Assembly (NCBI GenBank): GCA_017959485.1
Contig: JAGDAM010000271.1
Location: forward strand, 1-7,280
Source: Clostridia bacterium
Lineage (GTDB): Bacteria; Bacillota_A; Clostridia; Oscillospirales; CAG-272
Direction of reading: 5' to 3'
Length of the DNA: 7,280 nucleotides
Made by a program: the position numbers and the translations under genes. The notes beneath the pieces are model-generated. The model saw only the letters and a list, made by a program, of their open reading frames with translations, searched no databases and had not been told where the DNA came from. Shown piece after piece: positions 1 through 5,677 of this stretch; the first letter of the stretch is position 1, and every line of letters begins with the position of its first letter.

Positions 1-7
1 CGGTCCC

Positions 8-28
8 CCTTCCCCGTTTCGGGGAAGG
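8..28. repeat. Perfect GC-rich hairpin in non-coding DNA
   Basis: CCTTCCCCG at 8-16 pairs with CGGGGAAGG at 20-28 around a TTT loop, giving a perfect 9-bp stem. No T-run follows on the plus strand (next bases CACGCG) and only a few C/G bases lie before it, so it is not a convincing intrinsic terminator in either direction. The pattern resembles the CCTTCCCC...GGGGAAGG hairpins found in dispersed intergenic repeats of gut clostridia; that link is from memory and would need a repeat search within the genome. It may be the tail of an element, or of an upstream gene's 3' region, lying outside the window. Confidence 0.6.
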
Positions 29-90
29 CACGCGTTTATGGTATTTTGGATATCACCAATTTGCTTGGGCGGTTACCGTTTTTTCACAGT

Positions 91-216
91 CTGCGAACAC
101 AGTGCCTCCGGCGTTTCTCTCCCTCTCATCCGTCGGCTTCGCCGACACCGTGGCTCGCCGCAGGCGAGGCGTGCCCGAGGGACGGTGCAGGTCGCGGTCA
201 CTGCGAACACAGTGCC
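91..216. repeat. 16-bp direct repeats flanking a hairpin-rich non-coding segment
   Basis: CTGCGAACACAGTGCC occurs exactly at 91-106 and 201-216, and a short CGTTTC follows each copy at the same offset (112-117 and 222-227), so the repeat unit is about 110 bp. The DNA between holds nested inverted repeats: GTCGGC/GCCGAC (132-137/141-146, loop TTC), CTCGCC/GGCGAG (154-159/163-168, loop GCA) and an outer CACCGT/ACGGTG pair (146-151/182-187). The second direct repeat also sits in a small CACTG/CAGTG hairpin (199-203/210-214). Short reading frames cross the region but have no ribosome binding site or recognisable protein. The best reading is a non-autonomous dispersed repeat or its remnant; no transposase is present. 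Confidence 0.6.
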
Positions 217-233
217 GCTTACGTTTCAGTAAT

Positions 234-250
234 TATACGCAAAGCGTATA
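234..250. repeat. Perfect 7-bp hairpin upstream of the SRP RNA promoter
   Basis: TATACGC (234-240) and GCGTATA (244-250) form a perfect inverted repeat with an AAA loop. A run of seven T lies at 273-279, more than 20 bases away, too far for a standard intrinsic terminator. It could be a protein binding site or part of the repeat debris to its left. The rest of 217-288 shows nothing coding. Confidence 0.45.
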
Positions 251-288
251 TCATATTCCGGCACAGGCGAGATTTTTTTACGCACGTA

Positions 289-317
289 TTGCTTTTTACC
301 TTATTTTTTGATATAAT
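289..317 (+). promoter_or_regulatory. Predicted sigma-A promoter for SRP RNA and the dnaX operon
   Basis: A TTGCTT -35 (289-294) is separated by exactly 17 bp from a perfect TATAAT -10 (312-317). The -10 is preceded by TGA, making an extended TGnTATAAT element. The surrounding DNA is strongly A/T-rich in an otherwise GC-rich window, with T-runs at 273-279 and 303-308 that could aid polymerase binding. The expected start is near 324, about 27 bases before the predicted terminal helix of the SRP RNA, so the 5' end of the RNA would need trimming. No other promoter is evident before dnaX. Confidence 0.7.
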
Positions 318-325
318 ATTATAAA

Positions 326-359
326 CTTATTTCGCTTCGAGTTTCGGCTGCGAAATAAG
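326..359 (+). promoter_or_regulatory. Leader hairpin overlapping the SRP RNA 5' arm
   Basis: CTTATTTCG (326-334) is perfectly complementary to CGAAATAAG (351-359). The latter is also the 5' strand of the proposed SRP RNA terminal helix, so the two pairings exclude each other. The hairpin would form first during transcription and could be a processing substrate or a transient fold. The complementarity is visible in the sequence; the function is inferred. Confidence 0.45.
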
Positions 360-636
360 GCCATACCAGCCGGGGAGCCAGCGGTGCCCTGCACCCGAAA
401 TCCGCTACAGCGGGGGTGGATCCCCCGAACGAGGACGGATCCGAAGCGGTCCGCGATCCGGTTTCCGTGTTGAAGAGCGGGTCCTGCGCAATCGGGCACT
501 GTGAACCATGTCAGGTGGGGAACCAAGCAGCATTAAGCAGCCGGTCCGGTGTGCCGCGGGGGCGCCTGCTCAGAGCGGGAGGCGGAACTAACGCGCGGCG
601 GTGAATTTCGACTTCGGGGTGTATGGTCTTATTTTG
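351..636 (+). ncRNA. ffs: Signal recognition particle RNA, large bacterial type
   Basis: This is the RNA scaffold of the signal recognition particle, which with Ffh targets nascent membrane and secreted proteins. The apical Ffh-binding domain is seen at 501-540: GUGAACC, AUGUCAGG, a GGAA tetraloop (519-522), then the AGCAG side of the symmetric loop and AUUAAGCAG. An Alu-like 5' domain is seen at about 369-425, with AGCGG...CCGCU enclosing a GUGC/GCAC hairpin. Long-range pairs close helix 5, such as CCGAAG 441-446 with CUUCGG 612-617. The terminal helix pairs 353-364 (AAAUAAGGCCAU) with 623-634 (AUGGUCUUAUUU), 12 bp including one G-U pair, extendable to C351-G636. The resulting length of about 285 nt is close to the Bacillus scRNA. 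Exact ends depend on processing. Its position just before dnaX is the usual Firmicutes location. The tetraloop-closing pairs are swapped relative to the common form (see findings). Confidence 0.93.
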
Positions 637-639
637 CAG

Positions 640-655
640 CCGGAATCTTTTCCGG
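640..655 (+). promoter_or_regulatory. Hairpin between SRP RNA and the dnaX ribosome binding site
   Basis: CCGGAA (640-645) and TTCCGG (650-655) form a perfect 6-bp stem with a TCTT loop, 17 bases before the dnaX start codon. The bases after it are GGAAAAAGGA, not a T-run, so it should not terminate transcription on the plus strand. It could mark the processing boundary that separates SRP RNA from the dnaX message, or influence dnaX translation. The role is inferred. Confidence 0.5.
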
Positions 656-672
656 GGAAAAAGGAACGAAAG

Positions 673-2307
673 ATGCATCAGGCGCTTTACCGCAAATGGC
701 GCCCGGCGACCTTTTCGGAGGTCTGCGGGCAGGAACACGTCACCGACGTATTAAAATACGAGGTCGGGCAGGGCAGGATCAGCCACGCCTACCTTTTTTG
801 CGGCTCGAGAGGAACCGGAAAGACCTCCTGCGCCAAGATACTCGCGAAGGCGGTCAACTGCGAATCGCCCGTCGGAGGCGATCCCTGCGGAGTCTGCCCC
901 GCCTGCCGCGCCGTGGCCGAGGGAAGGACGACCGACGTTCTCGAGATGGACGCCGCCTCGAACAACCGCGTCGACGACATACGCAACATCCTTGACGAAG
1001 TGATGTTCGCCCCCGGGCAGCTGAAATACCGCGTTTACATAATCGACGAAGTGCATATGCTGTCGGCGTCGGCCTTCAACGCTCTTCTGAAGACGCTCGA
1101 AGAGCCGCCGGCGCACGTAATATTCATTCTTGCCACGACCGAGATGCAGAAGCTTCCGGCAACCATCATCTCCCGCTGCCAGAAATTCGACTTCCGGCGG
1201 TTGCCGGTGAAAGTCCTCGTCTCGCGCCTGCGACAGATTTCGGAAGCCGAGGGCATCGACCTTACGGACGACGCGGCTCTGATCCTCGCCCGCCTCGCCG
1301 AGGGAGGAATGCGTGACGCGATCAGTCTGCTCGAGCTCTGCTCCGCGGGTGGAGGAAAAATCGACGCCGCACGCGTTTCGGCCGCCTCCGGCTGGAACGG
1401 CAGGGCCAAGACCTCCGAACTGGTAAGGGCGATAGCCGCCCGCGACGTCAGATCGGTTTTCGCGAAGATTTCGGAAACCGACCGCTCGGCGTCCGACCTT
1501 ACCGTATTCTGGCAGGAACTCATCGCCTATTACCGCGACATGCTCGTCGTCAAGACGGCCGGGCCCGATGAAGCCGCCGTCTATCTCGACCTTACCGACG
1601 CCGAGCGTTCGGCTCTGACGTCCGACGCTTCCCTTTTCACGCGCGAGACCCTGTCATATCAGTGCCGGAAACTCGACGAGGCGCTGACGCTCATGCAGCG
1701 TCCGGGAGTCAGCCGGAGGGTCGAGGCGGAACTCGCCGCAATCCGTCTGTGCGACGAACGTCTCGACGAATCGACGGCCGCCCTGCTTTCGCGCATCTCC
1801 GCGCTTGAGCTCGGCGCCGCTGTCAGGCGTCCCGCCGCCGGCGCGGATACCGCCCCCTCCGGGCCGCGGGCAAAACCCGCCCCGAAGGAACCAGCCCCCG
1901 AAAAGCCGGAAAACGGAGACGCCGGAACCGCGGAACAAAAACAGCCGTCCGACGCCGGAAAGAGCTCCGCCGCGGAGTCCGACGCTCCCGTCAGAATGAG
2001 TGAATGGCCCGACGTGCTCGAACTCTTCCGCCGGAGCGCTCCCGGAGTCTCGGCGCTGCTCGGAACGTCCGCCGCCTATCTTTCGCGTGAAGGCGGAAAA
2101 ACCGTCGTTACGGTCAGATACAGAACCGAGGTATCGAGAATGCTCGCGAGCGCTCCCGAGACTCTCGCAAAGCTCTGCGCCGCCCTGTCGTCGGTGACCG
2201 GCGGCGTGATCGGTCCGGAAAACGTTAAATTCGAACAGGGCGTTCCCGACGACGCTCAGGTCCGGGACGAACTGCTTGAGGATATCGGGCGCGTGCAGCA
2301 GAACTGA
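673..2307 (+). CDS. dnaX: DNA polymerase III subunit gamma/tau
   Basis: This is the ATPase subunit of the clamp loader, which opens and loads the beta sliding clamp at primer-template junctions. The ATG at 673 was chosen because AAGGA sits 7 bases upstream and the protein then begins MHQALYRKWRP, the usual DnaX N-terminus; an in-frame GTG at 601 lies inside the SRP RNA. The 544 residues contain Walker A GSRGTGKTS (44-52), a four-cysteine zinc module (C63, C72, C75, C78), Walker B VYIIDEVH (121-128), sensor 1 ATTE (154-157), the SRC arginine finger (R168) and sensor 2 GGMRDA (R214). The collar domain follows, then a Pro/Ala/Glu-rich linker (about 385-440) and a C-terminal domain (about 441-544). 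No A6-A7 slippery run is present, so a frameshifted short gamma form is not expected. It is the first protein gene of the dnaX-ybaB-recR operon. Confidence 0.97.
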   Translation: MHQALYRKWRPATFSEVCGQEHVTDVLKYEVGQGRISHAYLFCGSRGTGKTSCAKILAKAVNCESPVGGDPCGVCPACRAVAEGRTTDVLEMDAASNNRVDDIRNILDEVMFAPGQLKYRVYIIDEVHMLSASAFNALLKTLEEPPAHVIFILATTEMQKLPATIISRCQKFDFRRLPVKVLVSRLRQISEAEGIDLTDDAALILARLAEGGMRDAISLLELCSAGGGKIDAARVSAASGWNGRAKTSELVRAIAARDVRSVFAKISETDRSASDLTVFWQELIAYYRDMLVVKTAGPDEAAVYLDLTDAERSALTSDASLFTRETLSYQCRKLDEALTLMQRPGVSRRVEAELAAIRLCDERLDESTAALLSRISALELGAAVRRPAAGADTAPSGPRAKPAPKEPAPEKPENGDAGTAEQKQPSDAGKSSAAESDAPVRMSEWPDVLELFRRSAPGVSALLGTSAAYLSREGGKTVVTVRYRTEVSRMLASAPETLAKLCAALSSVTGGVIGPENVKFEQGVPDDAQVRDELLEDIGRVQQN

Positions 2308-2347
2308 CCTGCTGAGCGAATACGAATAAAGAATAAACAATTGATCA

Positions 2348-2363
2348 CCGCCTTGTGCGGCGG
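2348..2363 (+). promoter_or_regulatory. Small hairpin before the ybaB ribosome binding site
   Basis: CCGCC (2348-2352) pairs with GGCGG (2359-2363) around a TTGTGC loop in the 69-bp gap between dnaX and ybaB. The stem ends three bases before the GGAG Shine-Dalgarno sequence (2367-2370). There is no T-run, so it is not a terminator. It may protect or modulate the start of the downstream message. Its small size makes chance occurrence plausible. Confidence 0.35.
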
Positions 2364-2376
2364 AACGGAGACAGAT

Positions 2377-2727
2377 ATGAAAGTCAGACTACCTAAAGGA
2401 ATGGGCGGCGGACCGCAGAACATGAACGCCATGATGCGTCAGGTCCAGCAGTTTCAGGAGGAGCGCGACGCCCTCGCCGAAGAGCTTGAATCGAGAGAAT
2501 ACGAGGTCGCGGCCGGCGGAGGAGCGGTAAAGCTCAAAATCGACGGAACGCGGCGGGTAACCTCTCTCGAAATTTCACCCGACATAATCGATCCCGACGA
2601 TCCCGAGACGCTGTCCGACGTTATCGTCGCCGCGGTTAACGAGGCGATCTCGAGAGTAGACCGAGAGTCGGCGGACGAAATGGCCGCGCTCGCGGCGAAA
2701 TTCGGAATACCCGACGGAGCCCTCTGA
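2377..2727 (+). CDS. ybaB: YbaB/EbfC family nucleoid-associated protein
   Basis: This is a small homodimeric DNA-binding protein of the YbaB/EbfC family, which binds DNA as a nucleoid-associated factor; its precise role in Firmicutes is not settled. The 116 residues show the expected order: a Gly/Met-rich N-terminus (residues 8-20, GMGGGPQNMNAMM), a helix with QVQQFQEERDALAEEL (22-37), the central EYEVAAGGGAVKLKIDGTRRV strand region (41-61), then SLEISPDIIDPDDPETLSDV and a C-terminal helix. The ATG at 2377 is preferred because GGAG lies 6 bases upstream and the protein then starts MKVRLPKG; an in-frame TTG at 2341 would add 12 residues partly made from the hairpin. The stop overlaps the recR start by one base (TGATG). 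The dnaX-ybaB-recR order is widespread, and co-transcription is very likely. Confidence 0.94.
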   Translation: MKVRLPKGMGGGPQNMNAMMRQVQQFQEERDALAEELESREYEVAAGGGAVKLKIDGTRRVTSLEISPDIIDPDDPETLSDVIVAAVNEAISRVDRESADEMAALAAKFGIPDGAL

Positions 2728-3335
2728 TGGCTTCGACAGACAGTATCCGCTCGCTCGACGTACTCGCCGAACGTTTCGCGCGGCTCCAGGGCATCGGAAG
2801 GCGCACGGCTATGCGCCTCGCCTTCTCGGTCGTTGAACTGAGCGACGAGGACGCCGAGCGTTTCGCCGAGGCGATCCTCGACGCGAAAAAGAATATTCAC
2901 CGCTGCCCCGTCTGCCAGAACCTGACAGATCTCGAGATCTGCCCGGTCTGCTCGGACGAAACGCGCGACCGCAGCGTTATCTGCGTGGTCGCCGACACCC
3001 GCTCGCTCATCGCAATAGAAAAAACCCGCGAATACCGCGGGTTGTATCACGTCCTTCACGGACTTATCTCGCCGATGCAGGGCATAACTCCCGACTCTAT
3101 CCGTCTGCGCGAGCTTTTCGCGCGGATCGGACAGGACGCCGGGATACAGGAGGTAATAATCGCGACCAACCCGACCGCCGAGGGCGAGGCGACCGCGATG
3201 TACATCGCGCGGCTGCTCAAGCCGACCGGAATCAAAGTCACGAGAATCGCGAACGGAATCCCCGTCGGAGGCGAGCTCGAATACGCCGACGAGTACACGC
3301 TCGCGCGGGCCTTCGAAGGACGAAGGCAACTGTAA
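2727..3335 (+). CDS. recR: Recombination mediator protein RecR
   Basis: RecR works with RecO (and RecF) to load RecA on single-stranded gaps coated with SSB. The 202 residues follow the family pattern end to end. There is a helix-hairpin-helix DNA-binding motif LQGIGRRTAMRLAF (20-33) and a four-cysteine zinc motif (C60, C63, C72, C75). A Toprim domain runs from about residue 85 (ICVVADTRSLIAIEK) through YHVLHGLISPMQGI. The conserved ATNP-EGEATAMYIARLLKP segment follows, and the C-terminus is VGGELEYADEYTLARAFEGRRQL-like. The length matches the usual size of about 200 residues. The start overlaps the ybaB stop by one base, with GGAG 7 bases upstream inside ybaB, indicating translational coupling. 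No T-tailed terminator follows; the 7-bp-unit inverted repeat begins five bases after the stop. Confidence 0.97.
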   Translation: MASTDSIRSLDVLAERFARLQGIGRRTAMRLAFSVVELSDEDAERFAEAILDAKKNIHRCPVCQNLTDLEICPVCSDETRDRSVICVVADTRSLIAIEKTREYRGLYHVLHGLISPMQGITPDSIRLRELFARIGQDAGIQEVIIATNPTAEGEATAMYIARLLKPTGIKVTRIANGIPVGGELEYADEYTLARAFEGRRQL

Positions 3336-3340
3336 AATGT

Positions 3341-3442
3341 GAATTATGAATTATGAATTATGAATGATGAATTAGTTACCTGCGAAGAAACCGACCTTTT
3401 TTGAGTCTTTAATTCATAATTCATCATTCATCATTCATAATT
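3341..3442. repeat. Inverted repeat made of 7-bp GAATTAT-type units between convergent genes
   Basis: The left arm is five tandem 7-mers (3341-3375): GAATTAT three times, then GAATGAT and GAATTAG. The right arm (3411-3442) is the reverse-complement type: AATTCAT twice, CATTCAT twice, then AATT. The arms can pair over about 32 bp (3342-3374 with 3410-3442) with roughly three mismatches, and out-of-register pairing by 7 is also possible. The 35-base centre carries a T6 run at 3397-3402. It lies between the convergent recR and lipoprotein genes, where a strong AT hairpin could limit read-through both ways, although neither arm is followed by a T-tract. The right arm extends 19 bases into the lipoprotein gene. 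It is A/T-rich unlike its surroundings, suggesting an inserted or expanded element. Confidence 0.85.
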
Positions 3443-4323
3443 GTCACGTCTGCCCACAGCGGCCGGTGATCCGAATATGATTCGGTCACCGTTCCTCTCC
3501 CGGCAAGTTCGATGCCGTTCGAGAGAAGGATGTTGTCTATCGACTTCCCGCTCGACTGGAAGGTGACGAGCTCGCGGCCGTAGTCGTTGACCAGCGTCTG
3601 CGCTCCTATCACGTAAAGCTCGGTAAATACGCCGGTGTTGAAATCGGCGGTCAGACAGAAGCGGCGGCAGTCCGACAGTTCGAGAAAGATCTGACGGAGC
3701 TGCTCAGCGCGAACCGCGGTGTCTTCGTAAGACAGGTGGGTGTTGAAAAAGTCGAGGCGGACGCCGTCGACGTCTATCACGGCGTGACCGAGCGCGCGTC
3801 CCTCGTACTCCGCAGAATACAGATTCACCGTCTCATATTCGACTATCGGGTATTTCGACAGGATGAGCGTCCCGTACTGCCCGCCGCGGTAGTCGATCGA
3901 ACGCGTAAACCGGTAATAGGGCATTCCGGCCGCCTCCGCGATAAGCGCGGGCTGGTCCCGGTTCCCCGACCGTGTGTTCAGATAATCGACCTCCTGAACG
4001 CCGACGAAGTCGGCGCCGATTGTTTTTATAACGTCGGCGATCTTATCTTCGCCCTCGGCCGCGTGCTTTATGTTGTAAGTAGCTATTCTGAGCGTAATCT
4101 TCCGTACTGACGCACCGGTCACGGTTTCTCCGGCGGTGCAGGCGGGTTCGCTGGTTTCATTCATTGTTGTAATCTCCTCAGTTTTTTCAGCGTCGGTTAC
4201 CGGTTCCGCCTCGTCCGACGCCTGCGCCGTAGTGTCCGCCTCGGGCGGAATTCCTCCGCATCCGGCGGTCATCGCGAATATCGCGCAGATACATACGGCA
4301 AGGACGGCGGTCAGTTTATTCAT
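3424..4323 (-). CDS. Lipoprotein of the endonuclease/exonuclease/phosphatase superfamily
   Basis: This is a predicted surface-anchored metal-dependent phosphoesterase; the substrate (nucleic acid, phospholipid or sugar phosphate) cannot be read from sequence. The 299 residues start with a lipoprotein signal peptide (1-21) ending MTAG-C22, the likely lipidation site. An acidic, Thr-rich spacer follows (about 25-72). The catalytic domain shows the family motifs in order: TYNIK (N84), VGVQEVD (E111), YGTLILSKYPI (150-160), FFNTHLS (H196), TADFNT (D227, N229), SIDNILLS (D263) and SDHRPL (D285, H286). All usual catalytic and metal residues appear intact. The ATG at 4323 was chosen for the signal peptide and a GGAG ten bases upstream; an in-frame extension to 4500 lies in the opposing aspartokinase. 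The last residues, IMNDE plus stop, are encoded by the right arm of the 7-bp repeat. It converges on recR and diverges from the aspartokinase. Confidence 0.88.
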   Translation of the reverse strand: MNKLTAVLAVCICAIFAMTAGCGGIPPEADTTAQASDEAEPVTDAEKTEEITTMNETSEPACTAGETVTGASVRKITLRIATYNIKHAAEGEDKIADVIKTIGADFVGVQEVDYLNTRSGNRDQPALIAEAAGMPYYRFTRSIDYRGGQYGTLILSKYPIVEYETVNLYSAEYEGRALGHAVIDVDGVRLDFFNTHLSYEDTAVRAEQLRQIFLELSDCRRFCLTADFNTGVFTELYVIGAQTLVNDYGRELVTFQSSGKSIDNILLSNGIELAGRGTVTESYSDHRPLWADVTIMNDE

Positions 4324-4333
4324 GATTCTATTT

Positions 4334-4344
4334 CTCCGTGGGGA
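4334..4344. promoter_or_regulatory. Back-to-back ribosome binding sites of divergent genes
   Basis: The 25-bp interval between the divergent start codons (4324-4348) contains CTCC at 4334-4337, which reads GGAG on the minus strand ten bases before the lipoprotein ATG. GGGGA at 4340-4344 lies four bases before the aspartokinase ATG. These two sites essentially fill the interval. They support both chosen starts and leave no room for a conventional promoter or a lysine riboswitch between the genes. Confidence 0.6.
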
Positions 4345-4345
4345 T

Positions 4346-4374
4346 AATATGAAAACTAACGTTAAAACAGTCAA
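4346..4374 (-). promoter_or_regulatory. Possible promoter for the lipoprotein gene, inside the aspartokinase start
   Basis: On the minus strand, TTGACT (4374-4369) is followed after 17 bp by CATATT (4351-4346), an acceptable but imperfect -35/-10 pair. Transcription would start near 4339, leaving a 5' leader of about 16 bases that just includes the GGAG. A TATTAT -10 with a 19-bp spacer is an alternative. I saw no comparable promoter for the aspartokinase on the plus strand within the lipoprotein coding region. This is a weak call. Confidence 0.3.
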
Positions 4375-5677
4375 ATTCGGCGGGACATCTCTTTGCGACG
4401 CCGACCACTTCAAACTTGCCGCGGAAATCGTAAAATCCGATCCCGCGCGCAGATACGTCGTACCGTCCGCCCCCGGGAAGCGCTTCTCGGGCGACACCAA
4501 GGTGACCGACCTGCTTTACGAATGCTACCGCGCGTCCCGCGAGGGAGACTCCGCGGCGTTCGACTCGGCTTACACCGAGATCTGCTCGAGATTTACACAA
4601 ATAATCGAAGGGCTCGGTCTGTCGTTCGACATAAGCGGCGAACTCGATTACATCCGCCAGGCGATACTTCACCGCTCGGGACGCGACTACGCCGCGAGCC
4701 GCGGAGAATATCTCAACGGAATAATAATGGCGAAATATCTCGGATACGATTTCATCGACGCCGAAAACGTCATATTCTTCAGGGATAACGGAACCCTCGA
4801 CACCGACCGAACCTACGAGGCGCTCGGCGCGGAACTGGCGCTTCACGATCGGGCGGTTATTCCCGGCTTTTACGGACAGATGCCTAACGGGACCGTGAAG
4901 ACCTTCTCGCGAGGCGGTTCGGATATTACCGGATCAATCGTCGCGGCGGCTTCATCGTCGGCTCTTTACGAAAACTGGACCGACGTTTCCGGATTTATGA
5001 TGGCCGACCCCCGCATAGTGAAGGACGCCTGCATCATAAGCGAAATCACCTACCGGGAACTGCGCGAGCTGTCATATATGGGCGCCACCGTTCTGCACGA
5101 GGACGCCATCTTCCCGGTCAGGAGCGCCGGCATACCGATCAATATCCGCAACACGCTCGATCCGTCGGCGCCCGGCACGATGATAGTCGAAAACGCGCAC
5201 AGCTTCGACAAAACGAAAATCATTACCGGAATCGCCGGCAAACGCGGCTTTTCGGTCATCACCATCGAGCATCACCTTATGAACAGCCAGATCGGGTTCG
5301 GCAGAAAGGTGCTCGAGACGATAGAAGAGCACGGACTCTCGTTTGAGCATCTGCCCTCCGGAATCGACACTATGGGAGTCATCGTCCAGACCTCGGAACT
5401 CAACGAGAAACGCGAGCGGATAATCCAGTCGCTCGAGCATTCGGTGAGGCCCGACAGTCTGTCGGTCGAGGACAACATCGCACTTATCGCGGTCGTCGGA
5501 CGCGGAATGGTCAAATCGAAGGGCGTCGCAGCGCGGGTCTTCCGTTCGGTATCCGACGCCGGCGTCAACATCCGGATGATCGACCAGGGCTCAAGCGAGC
5601 TCAACATCATCCTCGGCGTCGACGGAGACGATTTCGAACGCGCCGTCGAAGCGATTTACAGAGAATTCGTAAACTGA
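4349..5677 (+). CDS. Aspartate kinase with two C-terminal ACT domains
   Basis: It phosphorylates L-aspartate with ATP to give aspartyl-4-phosphate, the committed step to lysine, threonine, methionine and diaminopimelate. The 442 residues show the amino acid kinase domain: KFGGTS (9-14), SAPGKR (40-45), the aspartate-binding SRGE (117-120), SRGGSD (187-192) and WTDVSG with ADPRIV (210-224). Two ACT modules follow (about 291-350 and 376-440, the second with VGRGM and NIRMIDQGSSELNI), implying feedback control by an end-product amino acid. The overall form resembles the monofunctional Bacillus YclM/ThrD-type enzyme rather than a dehydrogenase fusion; lysC and thrD cannot be separated here, so no symbol is given. 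The ATG at 4349 is fixed by GGGGA four bases upstream and the need for KFGGTS near the N-terminus. It is divergent from the lipoprotein gene and abuts the HIT gene stop to stop. No leader regulator fits upstream. Confidence 0.95.
   Translation: MKTNVKTVKFGGTSLCDADHFKLAAEIVKSDPARRYVVPSAPGKRFSGDTKVTDLLYECYRASREGDSAAFDSAYTEICSRFTQIIEGLGLSFDISGELDYIRQAILHRSGRDYAASRGEYLNGIIMAKYLGYDFIDAENVIFFRDNGTLDTDRTYEALGAELALHDRAVIPGFYGQMPNGTVKTFSRGGSDITGSIVAAASSSALYENWTDVSGFMMADPRIVKDACIISEITYRELRELSYMGATVLHEDAIFPVRSAGIPINIRNTLDPSAPGTMIVENAHSFDKTKIITGIAGKRGFSVITIEHHLMNSQIGFGRKVLETIEEHGLSFEHLPSGIDTMGVIVQTSELNEKRERIIQSLEHSVRPDSLSVEDNIALIAVVGRGMVKSKGVAARVFRSVSDAGVNIRMIDQGSSELNIILGVDGDDFERAVEAIYREFVN

Noticed and set aside
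38..324. Overlapping short plus-strand reading frames in the leftmost region
   Set aside because: They run through direct repeats and hairpins, have Arg/Pro-rich compositions typical of non-coding GC-rich DNA, and lack ribosome binding sites or recognisable domains.
416..738. Reading frames on both strands within the SRP RNA gene and dnaX start
   Set aside because: They are explained by the structured RNA and by dnaX; none has a family-like sequence.
673..2307. Programmed frameshift in dnaX producing a short gamma subunit
   Set aside because: Only runs of five A are present (near 1354, 1936 and 2097), not an A6-A7 slippery heptamer, and no shift into a nearby stop with a supporting hairpin was seen. 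A T6 at 793-798 is in the ATPase domain, too early.
1654..2340. Minus-strand open frame of 228 codons opposite dnaX
   Set aside because: Gly/Arg-rich low-complexity translation mirroring the dnaX Pro/Ala linker; a shadow caused by high GC content.
2454..3329. Minus-strand open frame of 291 codons opposite ybaB and recR
   Set aside because: Both plus-strand genes are certain from conserved motifs; the antisense product has no recognisable domain.
3341..3442. CRISPR array
   Set aside because: Units are 7 bp, directly abutting, with no spacers, and the two arms are inverted.
3341..3442. Classical intrinsic terminator for recR
   Set aside because: The stem is AT-rich and neither arm is followed by a T-tract; the T6 at 3397-3402 lies in the loop. 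A read-through barrier remains possible.
4136..4348. N-terminal extension of the aspartokinase
   Set aside because: The extra residues are antisense to the lipoprotein gene and would push KFGGTS about 70 residues from the N-terminus, unlike the family.
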